In this document: positions 11,973 to 24,327 of the stretch, piece by piece | Numbering within the stretch: the first letter of the stretch is position 1 | How the letters are laid out: the number at the start of each line of letters is the position of its first letter | Origin: Trema orientale | Lineage: Eukaryota; Streptophyta; Magnoliopsida; Rosales; Cannabaceae | Length of the DNA: 64,000 nt | Assembly (NCBI GenBank): GCA_002914845.1 | Contig: JXTC01000029.1 | Coordinates: forward strand, 932,591 to 996,590 | Direction of reading: 5' to 3' | Program-made: the position numbers and the translations under genes | The notes under the pieces: generated by a model | What the model saw: only the letters and a program-made list of their open reading frames with translations | Told to the model about the DNA's origin: nothing | Databases searched by the model: none

Positions 11973-13242
11973 TGTAAGAAATAATTAACATGCAATATAA
12001 GGTTACAAAAGGTTACAGGCGAATATAACAAAACTTTATAATAAAGTTACCAAAAGTTTGCTCCTAACGTTTCAGAATTCCAGTTGCACTTCGGAAATCC
12101 TATAAAAAAAAAAAACACTATTAACTGCCGAGGCCTGTGTACCACACAGTGTCCTTAAAACTGATTCGCCCCCTCCTGTAGAATGCTTGAGGAATTGCAA
12201 GTGTCAGTTTCCCAGGATACAACGACTAAGAGTGGCAGGCAAAGCACCAACACCTCCACTCTACGAACTGGATTTTTTTTTTTTTTTATGAACTCTAACA
12301 CTCTAAAAGGATCTAGCTACGGAATTTCTAAATTCTCTAAGAACTATAGTGAACTCAAGAACAGTTGAGAATAGAGAAATTGAGAGAGAGCGCTAGAGAG
12401 AAAAACTAGAGAGATGCTTCTCAGTTTTGGTGTGTGGAATTAGGAGGAGGAGGTCTCCTTTTATAGTCTCCAAGGAAGGACTTATAAGCAAAATCTGAAA
12501 CATGTCCATTAAACCCAAAACGTTTTTCAGCATAGCTATTACTCATGTTAACATGGCTGTTACACATGCCAGCCACAATCAAAACGTCCAAAAACGTTTA
12601 ACTAACGTCCAAAACTTCTAACAAAAGATTTAAAACTTTTTCCAAATTGATTCTGGCAGTTTCGGGCATTAATCACATAGGTTACATCATTTGATGAAGC
12701 AAAACCGTCCAAAAAGAAAGAAAAAATTGTACTGGGCCGCAACAAAAGGTTGGGCTTACTATGGTCCAAGTTTCGGCCCGGCATTCGTGTCCGCAGGTGC
12801 GGACACACACGAGCCCATGCAAATTCAGGCCCAAGCCCGAAGATTTGCACCCCCCCTGCGCACGCCTGAGAGAGCATCTGTGGTAGTTATTCTTACCACC
12901 ATCATAAAACAAGGTTCTTTATAAACCACTTGGACCAAGCATCTCCCACCAATGTGGGACTCTCACTTTTTATTTTATTTTTCCATTTCAATGGTGCACT
13001 TTTGAGCAATAATTTCTTATTCATCTGTGCATCATTTTGAGCGTGTGAATATACGAAATCGATGTACTCGCGGAGGAGAACAAGAATTCACCAAGACCTT
13101 TTATCAATAAGATATGGGTCCCACTCAATTTTTAGCTTCAAAATGGCTCATGAAAATGGGTTCTTTAACACAAATTTGGACTTTACAAAATACATGGGCT
13201 TCCAAGCCCAATAACTAAACCCATTTCTTCCATTTTCCAATA
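11973..13242 (-). repeat. Copia 3' LTR
   Basis: This 1270-bp complete LTR aligns with the right-hand LTR from TGTAAGAAATAATTA at its left edge to TTTTCCAATA at its right edge. It carries a C/T-rich block with TGTGTACCACACAGTGTCC and a GA-rich stretch near 12380. Confidence 0.9.
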
Positions 13243-13251
13243 ATCCCCCAC
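13243..13251 (-). other. Polypurine tract of the Copia element
   Basis: On the coding strand, GTGGGGGAT directly precedes the 3' LTR start TATTGG, the expected position for the plus-strand priming tract. Confidence 0.65.
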
Positions 13252-13844
13252 ATGAATAGAAATTGTAAAAGGAGAAACTATAGATTCTATACAAGGTGAT
13301 AGAGTTCAACGAATGAAACCTGCATAGGATAGGTAGGTGTTACCCTTTGAACCTTCCCTCGTGAGAGTATATTTAGTTTACTGACTGATCAGTAGACATG
13401 ATGTCTTTGAACTGTTCTGTCGTTTATGTAAATGATGATATACTTCACACAGGATCTTTCTTAATATATCCAGTTCTTACGGTTATGTTCATTTTGGCCT
13501 TGAACATTTCTGCCTGGTTCTGCAAGAGTTTCTAAGGAATTAAGCCCTCATAATTCCCCTTTGAAGCGGCCCCACTTCTCTCTCACATAGGTAATTTCTT
13601 AGTTAAGAGTAACTCGCATTACTCCGCTCGATTTTCCGACGCATAAGAATCATTAAAAGCCTTTGCTTATCCTATTCCTTACGGGCATCACTGTTTTCAT
13701 CACAGGAATGGATATGAGGGTAATACCCTCACAAGAGGATAACCCCCACAGTGATCCAACTAAGTCTTTACAATTAGGTTGTCCCTTTGAACCTAGATCT
13801 TGGGATCTCCAGTCAACTAGGTTGAGTTTCCATTGTATAGACTT

Positions 13845-16800
13845 TTACTTCATGGGCTTTAGTCCTATTCCTCTCGATGATTTATCAACTAACTCTCTGT
13901 TTAACCCTTTGGTTAGTGGATCCGTCAGGTTATCCTTAGACTTCACATAGTCTATAAAAATAACTCCTGTTGAGAGTAGTTGTCTAATGGTATTATGTCT
14001 ACGACGTATATGTCTAGACTTACCATTATACATGTTACTCTGTGCCCTTCCAATAGCCGATTGACTATCGCAATGTATAGATATTGGTGGCACAGGCTTA
14101 GGCTAATCTGGAATATCTTCTAAGAAATGGCGTAGCCATTCAGCCTCTTCACCACTTTTATCTAAAGCTATAAACTCAGATTCCATCGTAGATTGGGCTA
14201 TAACCGTTTGTTTTGAAGATTTCCATGATACAGCTGCTCCAGCTAATGTGAACACATACCCACTAGTAGACTTTGAGTCTTTTATATCAGATATCCAGTT
14301 TGCATCGCTGTATCCTTCTAAAACTACAGGATATCTATTATAGTGTAGTCCGTAGTTACGAGTATATCGTAAGTACCTAAGTACTTTCACAATTCCTTTC
14401 CAATGCTCAGCACTTGGATTACTCGTATATCTACTCAGTCTACTGACTGTGTAGGCTATATCTGGCCTTGTGCAACTAATCAAGTACATCAGACTACCAA
14501 TCATTCTTGAGTATTCTACTTGAGAAACACTCTCACCTTTATTCTTAAAAAGATGTTGACTCATATCTATCGGTGTTCTGGATACTCCAGAATCATCTTT
14601 GTTGAATTTCTCCAAAATTTTGTCTACATAATGTGACTGATTAAGTATGAGTCCATCAGACGTCCTTGTAATTTTAATTCCCAAAATTACATCAGCTAGA
14701 CCCATATCTTTCATGTCAAATTTGGAGTTCAACATATTCTTAGTAGATTTGACCATCCTGTCATTACTACCAACAATAAGCATGTCATCAACATATAGAC
14801 ATAAAATGACGTAGCCATTTTCAGTATTTTTGACATAGACACATTTGTCACACTCATTGATTTTAAAACCATTAGCAAGTATTACTCTGTCAAACTTTTC
14901 ATGCCATTGCTTTGGTGCTTGCTTCAAGCCATACAGAGACTTGACCAGTTTACAGACTTTATTTCCTTGTCTAGGAGCAACAGGTTTTCCATATAGATTT
15001 CCTCATCTAGATCTCTATTAAGAAAGGCTATTTTTACATCCATTTGGTGTACTTCAAGATTCCGCAGAGCGGCAATCGCAAGTATCATCCTTATGGAATT
15101 TATTCTCGTCACAGGAGAATAAGTATCAAAGTAATCTAGGCCTTCTTTTTGCCTATAACCTTTGATAACCAATCTAGCCTTATATTTGTCAATTGTTCCA
15201 TCTGCTTTCATTTTCCTTTTGAAAATCCATTTTGAACCAAGTGGCTTGCATCCTGGAGGAAGATCCATTAGTTCCCATGTATGGTTTTGCAAGATGGAAT
15301 CAATTTCACTCTTAATGGCCTTTTTCCACAAAGGTTCCTCAACAGAGCTCACAGCTTCTTGGAAGCTTTGAGGTTCACTTTCCAACATATAGACCAAAAA
15401 ATCTGGACCAAAAGATTTTTCAGTTCTCGCTCTTTTACTGCGTCTAGGCTCATCTTCAACGACTTGTTCTTGGTCCTGACTATCCTCAGTGATAGCCTCA
15501 TAAGTTCGTTTAGATAAACTAGGTTCTTCCTTGGATTTATACGGAAATTCATGTTCAAAGAACGATGTATTTCTTGATTCCATTATTTTATTCTTGTGTA
15601 TGTCTGGGATTTGTGACTCATACACAAGAAACCGATAAGCACTACTATTATGTGCATAACCAATAAAAATACAGTCTACTGTCTTTGGTCCTATTTTCAC
15701 CTTTTTCGGCGTAGGTACCAATACCTTAGCAAGACATCCCCAAACTCGCAAGTATTTGTAGGAAGGCTTTTTACCTTTCCACAATTCATAAGGTGTCTTT
15801 TCTTCTTTTTGCGGGGTACCTTATTTAAAAGATAATTAGCTGTTAAAACAGCTTCCCCCCACATGTTCTGAGGTAACCCAGAACTTAACAGTAATGCATT
15901 CATCATCTCTTTCAAGGTACGATTTTTCCTCTCAGCAACACCATTTGACTGAGGCGAATAAGGCGGAGTGACCTCGTGTATTATTCCGTGTTGTGCACAG
16001 AATTCACCAAAAGGTGATTCATACTCTCCACTACGGTCACTTCTAATCATCTTAATCTTCTTATTAAGTTGATTTTCAACCTTATTCTTATAGAAAATAA
16101 ACTTCTCTATTGCTTCGTCCTTGGATTTAAGCAAATATACATAACAATATTTTGTGCTATCATCAACAAAAGTAATAAAATACTTATTGCCTCCCCTTGT
16201 TTGTACAAATTTTAAGTCACAAATGTCACTGTGAATTAAATCAAGGGGTTCAGTATTTCTTTCAATAGTTTGAAAAGATCACCTTGTCAATTTTGCTTCA
16301 ACACAAGTTTGACACTTATGTTTTATATCAATTTGGAAATCAGGAATATGATTTAAGTTAATTAATCTACATATAGTATCATAATTAACATGTCCTAGTC
16401 TACCATGCCATAAAGTAGAGGACTCAATCAAATAAGCAGAAGAACTAGCTTTATTGATATTGGGCTTTACAGTCATTACATTAAGTTTAAACATACCCCC
16501 ACATTCATATCCCTTTCCCAAAAAAGATCATTTTTGGTCAATACAAATTTATCTGACTCAAACACCATGCGAAATCCGTGCTTATTCAGAAGTAAACCAG
16601 ACACAAGGTTCTTACGGATATCCGGTACATACATTACATTGTTCAGAGTCAGTTCTTTTCCAAAAGTCATCTTTAGCACCACTTTGCCCAGACCCTGTAC
16701 TTCAGACGTAGCTGAATTACCCATGAAGAGCTTTTTCCCATTCTCTACTAGTTCAAAGGTTGTGAACATGCCCTTGTTAGAACAAACATGCCTTGAAGCT

Positions 16801-17858
16801 CCTGTGTCAATCCACCATTCTCTTGGATTGGACCCAACAAGGTTGACTTCAGAAACGACTGCAGACAGACTTATGTCTTCTACATCTTTTGTGATGTCAT
16901 CCACCAGGTTGGCTTCATTCTTCTTCTTCTTCGGAAGTCGGCAATCTGAAGCCCTGTGACCCATCTTGTCACAGTTAAAGCACTTCCCTTGGAATTTTTG
17001 CTTCTTGCCCACTCCACCTTTAGGTCCTAGCTTGGACCCTTTCTTTGGCTTGTTCTTCTTAGCTTTGGAGTTTTGATCATGCTCCACAATATTTGCCTTT
17101 GCCCCAGACATACTAGACGAGGCTCCTGTCTTTTCAGCACGTCTGTTATCTTCTTCAATGCGAAGCCTGATAACAAGATCTTCAAGGCTCATGGCCTTTC
17201 GTTTGTGCTTTAGATAGCTCTTGAAATCCTTCCATGAAGAGGGTAGCTTCTCAATAATAGTAGCTACTTGGAAGGGTTCACAAAGTGCCATTCCCTCTGC
17301 CTGAATCTCATGGAGAATCAACTGAAACTTCTGAACTTGACTGATTACAGTTTTAGAGTCAACCATTTTATAATCGAGGAAGCGTCCCACCACAAATTTC
17401 TTGGAACCAGCATCCTCAGTTGTATATTTATGATCTAGCGACTCCCACAGTTCCTTTGCCCTTTTTTTATTACGATATACACTATATAATGAATCGGTCA
17501 AATAATTCATTACATAGTTCCGGCCTAGGTAGTCAGATTATTTCCAAGCATCCACCGCAGCAAGTACTTGGAAATCTTGCTCATCTTCTCTGACTTTGGG
17601 AGCCTCCTCAGTCAAGAACCTCGCAAGGTTTAGTGTGGTCAGATAAAATAACATTTTTTGCTGCCACATTTTGAAGTTCAACCCATTGAACTTTTCAGGC
17701 TTCTCTCCATGGTGCGCTGCTGGTACCATTGGAGTCACGAGAGGATTTGACACTCGAGCCACAGCAGGGACTGACACTGCCACTGCAGATGTCACAGCAG
17801 GCTGTTGAGAACTAGCCATGTTCTCGGCATTGACAACATCAGCATTGTTGTTCACCAT
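13845..17858 (-). pseudogene. Copia gag-pol polyprotein, disrupted
   Basis: Reading down from 17858, the order is gag, protease, integrase, reverse transcriptase, RNase H, the Copia order. The gag N-terminus (17858-17538) stops at a TAA after VDAWK. Gag continues at 17510 with a zinc knuckle ([14 protein letters not shown]) near 16980-16940, and the protease motif is [13 protein letters not shown] frameshift near 16500 precedes the GAG-pre-integrase motif HGRLGHVN. Integrase shows DDE residues ([21 protein letters not shown]). Further breaks lie near 15810 and near 15000, where part of the RT is lost, but the RT box YVDDM remains (about 14800). RNase H has a stop at 14103-14105 and ends with the HCDSQSAI and SKDNLTDPLTKG motifs. 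At least five lesions make it non-functional. Lineage is probably Tork-like, from memory. Confidence 0.9.
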
Positions 17859-18157
17859 CTCTGAAATTAATCAATCAAAGATTATTAATTTCAGTACAAA
17901 ATAGTTCCCAGGAAAGGCCGGAGGGTTCACAAATAGGTCCCACTTAAAATCCCGCCTCCTAGACAGAATTTCAAAGAAACTCCCAGAAAAGACGTGGAGA
18001 GGTCACAGTTGCTTCCTCTTCAAACCCGGTCTCCTTAGACAGAACACAATATCTCCTCCACAAAAATTCCACACCAAGAATGATAATAATAGCAAAGCAA
18101 CAGAGCAATATATATATTCAAACAACTAGAATTATATATATTGCAAACAAGAGCATC

Positions 18158-18295
18158 AAGAATTTAATAAATTCTAACATGCAACCTAGCATAAAGAATT
18201 TAATAAAATAAATTCTAACATGCAACTTAGCAAAAAGAATGTAATAAAATAAATTCTAATATGCAACATAAAATAAATTCTAACATGCAACCTAA
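18158..18295 (-). repeat. Tandem repeats in the Copia leader
   Basis: The word AAATTCTAA(C/T)ATGCAAC recurs at about 18170, 18211, 18252 and 18276, giving periods of 41, 41 and about 25 bases. It lies between the 5' LTR and gag. Confidence 0.75.
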
Positions 18296-18332
18296 TATAA
18301 ACCTTATATAAAGCTATATTCAGTTTTAAGAT

Positions 18333-19086
18333 TGTAAGAAATAATTATCATGCAATATAAGGTTACAAAAGGTTACAAGCGAATATAACAAAACTTTATA
18401 ATAAAGTTACCAAAAGTTTGCTCCTAACTTTTCAGAATTCCAGTTGCACTTTGGAAATCCTGTAAAACAAACAAAAAAAAAAACACTGTTAACTGCCGAG
18501 GCCTGTGTACCACACAGTGTCCTTAAAACTGATTCGTCCCCTCCTGTAGAATGCTTGAGGAATTGCAAGCGTCAGTTTCCCAGGATACAATGACTAAGAG
18601 TGGCAGGCAAAGCATCAACACCTCCACTCTACGAACTGGATTTTTTTTTTTTTTTATGAACTCTAACACTCTAAAAGGATCTAGCTACGAAATTTCTAAA
18701 TTCTCTAAGAACTATAGGTAGAAAACTCAGAGGAACTCAAGAACAGTTGAGAATAGAGAAATTGAGNNNNNNNNNNNNNNNNNNNNNNNNNNNNNNNNNN
18801 NNNNNNNNNNNNNNNNNNNNNNNNNNNNNNNNNNNNNNNNNNNNNNNNNNNNNNNNNNNNNNNNNNNNNNNNNNNNNNNNNNNNNNNNNNNNNNNNNNNN
18901 NNNNNNNNNNNNNNNNNNNNNNNNNNNNNNNNNNNNNNNNNNNNNNNNNNNNNNNNNNNNNNNNNNNNNNNNNNNNNNNNNNNNNNNNNTGGGTTCTTTA
19001 ACACAAATTTGGACTTTACAAAATACATGGGCTTCCAAGCCCAAGACAAGCCCAATAACTAAACCCATTTCTTCTATTTTCCAATA
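18333..19086 (-). repeat. Copia 5' LTR with assembly gap
   Basis: It matches the 3' LTR on both sides of the N run. It also has a short extra stretch (GTAGAAAACTCAGAG) near 18718 that the other LTR lacks. The coding-strand sequence just inside it (ATCTTAAAACTGAATATAGC) does not resemble the common initiator-Met primer site TGGTATCAGAGC. Confidence 0.88.
18767..18989. other. Assembly gap of 223 N
   Basis: The gap lies inside the 5' LTR. The equivalent interval in the intact 3' LTR (12385-13156) is 772 bases, so the gap length is probably an underestimate of about 550 bases. Confidence 0.95.
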
Positions 19087-19636
19087 ATAAATAACTGTTT
19101 CATTAAAGTTTACATGGATCTAAAAAAGAACAAAATTGACAAGACCACGGATGTGATAATTCACCTTCATAATAATTCTTGACAGTCATAAAATTGTGAC
19201 ATAGAGTCACACACATATTTACAAACTATGTTACTATCAATACACAAAATTCTTGACAGTCATAAAATTGTGATACAGAGTCACACAGCTCTGACAGGGA
19301 CCGATACATTTTTTAAATTAAAAAGGAAAAAAAAAACAATTTGAAAAAAAGAAGGTTATAAACTATTGTTACTATCAATACACACAAAATTACTGACAGT
19401 CATAAAATTGTGACATGGAGTCACACAGCTCTGACAGGATCTGGTACGTTTTTCAAATTTGAAAAAAAAAAAATTGAAAAGGAAGGAAAAACCGAGCTCA
19501 AGAGCTGACAGAGATTAGTCAAGTCAAGGGCATTTTAGACTTTTTGTTATTGGTAGAGTATTAAAAATGTTATTTTGAAAAAGTGAACTAAAAAAGTCAT
19601 TTTGGGCCAAAATTAAACTATCCACGTCAATTTCCC

Positions 19637-20440
19637 TATTTTGTGCTTTGTGCAGGTTGATGTTTGTATTTTGGAATTATAATTTAAAGTTATTTGTTAA
19701 TTATAACAATATTTTTTATTCTTAAGGTTATTGATGTTATTTAAATTAGATAAATATATTGATAAAAGATAGAAGAAGTTATGTAAATAGACAATGTAAT
19801 TTTAAATTTTTAGAGTAATGCTTATTATATGAGATTGTTTTTTTCTTCTTTTTTTTTGAATAAAAGAAATACTTTTATACTATATGAGATTGTTGGTACT
19901 TATAAATTTCATATCAAATGTATAAATGCAATCTAGTTAAATTTTATGTTAACTTACATATTAGTGTTTTAATACATGTCAAAAGCAAATTATAAACAAC
20001 ATATAAAATTGCTAGAGGAAATCAAAAGCAATAAAATCGTAAAAACAACTTGTTTTAAAATTTAGAATGATGACCACTAGGATATTTGAATGTATAGTAG
20101 TAACTGACTTTTATAATAATAAATTAGAATTAGAGGTGCTACTTGTTCTTTTACTGTTGAAAGATACATCTAATCTAACTTGTGGATTTGGTTCAATAGA
20201 TTACAGAGAATGTATTATCTCTAGTTTCAAAAGTAAATGTATTAAGATAAGGATAATTATTTGGCAATTTAAAAAAATAAAAAGAAAAAACTTAAACATA
20301 ACAATTTGGGAAAGAGACAAGTTAAACAAAGTTACATTTTTTTTAAAAAAAAAAGTCATAGTTTTAGAAGTTTTCCAATACTTATATATAGCAAGCAATG
20401 GAACTCCATCTAAGTTGTAAACGATCATATATTTGGTCCT
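19637..20440 (+). repeat. Old dispersed repeat, copy A (main part)
   Basis: From TATTTTGTG through about 20275 the sequence aligns in order with 62215-63020. Shared stretches include GTTAATTA(T/C)(A/T)ACAATATTTTT, GGAAATCAAAAGCAATAAAA, and CATCTAATCTAA followed by TGTATTATCTCTA. The left shoulder of this copy is at 9850-9906, displaced by the MULE. A short frame is shared with copy B, but the changes are mainly G to A or C to T and mostly alter residues, so I treat it as non-coding. The repeat class is unknown. Confidence 0.75.
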
Positions 20441-20521
20441 TAAATATTTTAAATATCCAAAAGAATTTATCTTTGAAAATTAGAATCCATCAGTCACTGT
20501 TGTATTGGATGTTATATGTAG

Positions 20522-21618
20522 CTAAATTAACTAAATTTAATATAAGCTATTATTACTATTAAATTATATTTTATAATCTATTTACATATTAGGACCAACC
20601 ATAGCATGAAAAAATAATAATATAACCAATCATATCATGAAAAAATAAGAACTTAGAAATTTTTCACTGTAAAAGAAAATAGAAATTTTTTAAAAATTTT
20701 AAAAATAGAATAATGATCAAATAAGTTATCAAATTTTTAACCCTTTCTGTCTGCTTCAAATTTAATATATTTCTCAATTGTATATCATATTTTTTAGAAG
20801 GTAAATAATTAGATATGCATGTAAAGTTTTATAGAATTGTTTATTTATGTATTAATATGAGTTCTGGAAAGTTTCATGGTCATATACATATTATTACTAA
20901 AACAAATATACGTAGTATGTGATTTAATTTCTAAGAATGTGATATAATAGTATTTATTATATATGTATAATGCATTAATTTTTAGAACTGTCTTTTATGA
21001 TTGATGAATAAATGTATATATGTATTTATATGTTAATATACTTTTACGTTCAGTTTATTTTATTTATTAGTCTAATAAAAAGAAATGTGAGTAGTTCTTA
21101 TAAAAGGAATAAACTTATTAATTAATATACTTATACGTAAAACAGTAGACGCTGTGTGTATCATATTATATATAGCTATTTGATAACTTTGATAATCAAA
21201 TACTATATTTTGGATAATTATAAAAATTGAATTAATTTTTCATGCAAGTTAGTGCGTATATTGCATTAATTTTCCATAAAAGAAACAAAACTAATTTTTT
21301 TAAATTATTATATTCAAAGAATAGATTAATCCTAATTTATAATTAGATACAATGTATTATAGTATTACATAGAAAAATCTTAGGTACAATGTATTACGGT
21401 ATTACATAGAAAAATAAATGTATTATACATTCAATGAACTAAATTTAATATAAGCTATCATTATTATTTAATTATATTTTATAATCTATATATATTATGA
21501 CCAATCAATACCACGCTTTGCGTGAGGTGGTATTAATATTATATACATTAAGTCTAAGCTATCTCTACATTGAGGAATGTATTTATCTCTACATTTATTT
21601 TGATGAGACGAATGTAGN

Positions 21619-21700
<82 letters not shown>

Positions 21701-21860
21701 CAACCAATCATAGCATGAAAAAATAATAATAAGACCAATCATATCATGAAAAAATAAGAGTTAGATTAGAAATTTTCTAAAAATTTTAAAAATAAAATAC
21801 TAATTAAAGAAGCTATCATATTTTTTTTACTTTTTCTCTGCTTCAGGCTTAATATAGATA
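20522..21860 (+). repeat. AT-rich region with a duplicated ~250-bp segment
   Basis: Bases 20522-20790 (AACTAAATTTAATATAAGCT... CCAATCATATCATGAAAAAA) recur at 21437-21500 and 21700-21860. The second copy is split by about 190 bases that begin with a hairpin (TACCACGCTTTGCGTGAGGT) and end in an (AT)n tract. Between the copies, 21348-21415 holds a tandem pair of ACAATGTATTA-GTATTACATAGAAAAAT units. No gene was found. Confidence 0.6.
21619..21698. repeat. (AT)n microsatellite beside a single N
   Basis: About 80 bases of AT dinucleotide follow an N at 21618, so the true length is likely unresolved. Reading frames across it are artefacts. Confidence 0.95.
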
Positions 21861-21866
21861 TATATA

Positions 21867-22047
21867 GGTTGCCAATCCAGTAGGTATTTTTTTTTTTTTT
21901 TACCTATATGTAGATATTTTTTTTTTAGCTGTTGGATCATCATCTAATGGTGATTTAACAGCTATAATGATGTGCATAAAAAGACGTGCATCATTAAAAA
22001 TGTGCATAGGTAAAAAAAAAAAAAATATACCTACTGGATTGGTGCCC
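21867..22047. mobile_element. 181-bp MITE, palindromic ends
   Basis: The left end is GGTTGCCAATCCAGTAGGTA and the right end reads TACCTACTGGATTGGTGCCC, its near-complement. The inner arms also pair through poly-T/poly-A and ACCTAT. The flanks are ATATATATA on both sides, consistent with a 9-bp duplication but of low complexity. There is no coding capacity. Confidence 0.7.
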
Positions 22048-24327
22048 ATATATATATATTGACTAGGCATGTAGTACTGTAGCCATGGTCGACTATATAT
22101 TATGTAATTGTATAGTTTTACAAATATATAGATACAATGATAAATTGGACAAAGAATCCCGCCTACAACAAAGTCTCACACGGAATTCGATTATTGTTCG
22201 CTTTCTTGACATCAATCCTCTTGCTTACGAGTGGTCGGAGAGCTAATTCCATCCTAGGACTCAAACAATCATGCTCAAACATGCATGCACTACAACAAAT
22301 CCTAGTTAGTGCCACGTACGTTAGAGTATAATTTTCTTTTATTTTCTTTTTAAATTAAGAAAAATGGAGAAAAGGGCGATTAGTGTGGTAACTGTTGTGG
22401 GGCCTAATTATGAAAGTTTCTAATTCTATTAATGAGAATATTCGATGAATGTCTTTCACGCGGATCTTACCTGATTATCAAACGATGGAGTACATCACTG
22501 TAACCCTACTAAAAGAAGTAGTGGAAGAGTTTTTACAAGGTGATCAATGGGCAGAGAATAGGGAACATATTGGAGTATAACTTAATCAATGAGTTATTCT
22601 GCCCTAGTTTATGCCATGTGTCGCTTTTTTGGCAGTCTCCAAAAAATACGAGCAAACATTGCTAAATCTGCAAAGGATAGTATGTTTGTGATTTTATCCC
22701 AATTCCCAACATTAAGACCTTAAGATCAATTAAAAAAAAAAAAAAAAAAACGCTAAGAATTAAGAAGGCCCCCCCCCAAAAAAAAAAAAACACAACAACA
22801 ACAAAAAGAAGAAGAAGAAGAAAAGAAAATTCCAGCATGTAGTTTATCAGAATGGTACTATTGTAAAATTACAGAATCCGTTTCATCAGTCACTTTGAAT
22901 ATACGTATAGGGGCACCCCATTGGATTTTCTCCCATTAATTTATCGAACTTGTTATTATTCTTTTCTTCTCTTTAATTTTTAAATTAATTTACCTTTATT
23001 TTTGAGTCTTAATATTATTTAAAAAGTATGACAATAGAGAGTTCCGTGTGTTTCTTTCCTTGGAGACAAATTGTGAAAATGCTGGTGGAGGAAAAGACTA
23101 GAGAGGTACTGCTATCTCTATCAAGATGATGAACTTGTTTGCCGGCAATGCATTGTGTTTTAGGTAACTGTCTCTGTTTAATACAATACGTCCATTATTC
23201 ACTCGAGTATATCATGATCTCCATTGACCAGTAGTGACAAAAAATTTGTAATGACTAAAATAAAATTAATCCTGTAATTACCTTTTTGACTATGAATTAG
23301 GCCATATTAATTAATTAAATGAGTGTGCATTCGTTCAAAAATAAATAAATAAATTAGTAGTGTGCAACTTTTGAAATATGTGCATGTTATTTTTCTGCCT
23401 TGGTGAACGGATTTTTATTTTTATTTTTTAAAATTTCTTTCAGTCCACTGTTGACTTTCATGTGTTCACTTCACGTAAATAAAACCAATTAAGTACTAAC
23501 ATAACTACATGAGAGAGTTGGAGCCTATTGCGTTTGCAAGTTTCATTGAGAAAGAAATTGTTTAGCACGTTTTTCCTCTAAAACTTATGTAGTTTAAAAT
23601 GTCAAAACTTTAATTGGTCTCTTCGTTCTTTATATATAATTAGAGTAATGCTATATAATAGAGCACTAGTACTGCTTAGCATATAGCATCAAATACTATT
23701 TAATTGGGAAGATTATCCTTATTTGAAAATACATGACTTTCAGTAAGTAAAAGGCTTATATTTCAAAATTCTTTGGAAAATAGTTTTTTTTTTTCTTTTC
23801 CTTTCTTAGCATGGTATTCAAAATTATCAAGCATTGTTGAATCATAATTTAAAAAGTTCTTTCTTTTTTTTTCAAATAGTATTTGTTCCATATCTATAAA
23901 TAGTATATGCGAGGATGAATGCCACACTTTTTATCTGACCTTTTTAATACTAACTAATATAGTACTACGTGAATTCAACATTCAGTTGATGAATGTTATT
24001 AAACATATTAGTGATATATTTTAATTTACTAATTAAAATAAGAAAAATCATATCACTTAGAGTGACATTATAAAAGTGAGATATTAGACAGAATTTCTAA
24101 CATTATTCTAAATTTATAAGTTAGATTTAAGCCTTTACTGATAATGGTATTAAGCGCTACTAATGACTTTAAAATGTTCTTAGTATTGGAGAGAAAGTGC
24201 TTCATTTTTCATTTAAAAAAATAAAAATGAAAAAACTAAAAAGTCGATGGATCAACACATTATAATAACGCATAACTTGATCATCAGAATAGGCCAATCG
24301 AATTTAATTGTTCCTATAAATAGTTAG
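22048..24327. other. Intergenic sequence without a supported gene
   Basis: A 64-codon frame at 22137-22331 has a hydrophobic stretch followed by a tail faintly like a PPR-protein start (SCSNMHALQQI); this is too weak to call. Homopolymer A and C tracts lie at 22732-22790. The rest is AT-rich with no repeats I could bound. Confidence 0.4.

Larger units (their letters stand above)
11973..19086 (-). mobile_element. Copia LTR retrotransposon, full length but broken
   Basis: Two LTRs (11973-13242 and 18333-19086) flank a minus-strand gag-pol region. The insertion is bracketed by a perfect 5-bp duplication, ATAAA (11968-11972 and 19087-19091). On the coding strand the LTR starts TATTGGAAAA and ends TTTCTTACA, so the canonical TG start has changed to TA in both copies. 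A purine tract, GTGGGGGAT, abuts the 3' LTR. The coding region has several stops and frameshifts. Visible LTR parts differ at roughly a dozen of about 390 aligned bases, implying moderate age. Part of the 5' LTR is missing from the assembly. Confidence 0.92.
9916..19636 (+). mobile_element. Defective Mutator-like element (MULE), split by a Copia insertion
   Basis: The ends are inverted repeats: GGGAAATTGACC from 9916, and GTCAATTTCCC ending at 19636, with similarity over about the first 50 bases. The flanks are a perfect 9-bp duplication, TATTTTGTG, at 9907-9915 and 19637-19645, the hallmark of Mutator insertion. Without the nested Copia the element is about 2.6 kb. It holds a C/T-rich leader, a short ATG exon ending AAGAAG|GTACGTG near 10411, and three copies of a transposase N-terminal exon. 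No DDE catalytic domain is present, so it cannot be autonomous. Short words TGTGACTATGTGTCACA-like recur inside both flanks (10616-10720, 11101-11210, 19190-19430). Confidence 0.85.

Noticed and set aside
12602-12924. Overlapping frames on both strands in a less AT-rich block
   Set aside because: The block is internal to the Copia 3' LTR.
20067-20420. A 117-codon frame shared in part with 62842-63096
   Set aside because: The frames look alike because the DNA is a repeat. Of about 11 changes compared over 50 codons, most alter the residue and most are G to A or C to T, the pattern of decaying methylated repeats rather than of a conserved protein.
22137-22331. 64-codon frame with a hydrophobic segment and a faint PPR-like tail
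   Set aside because: One short weak resemblance, no splice sites or upstream promoter seen, and no second PPR motif.
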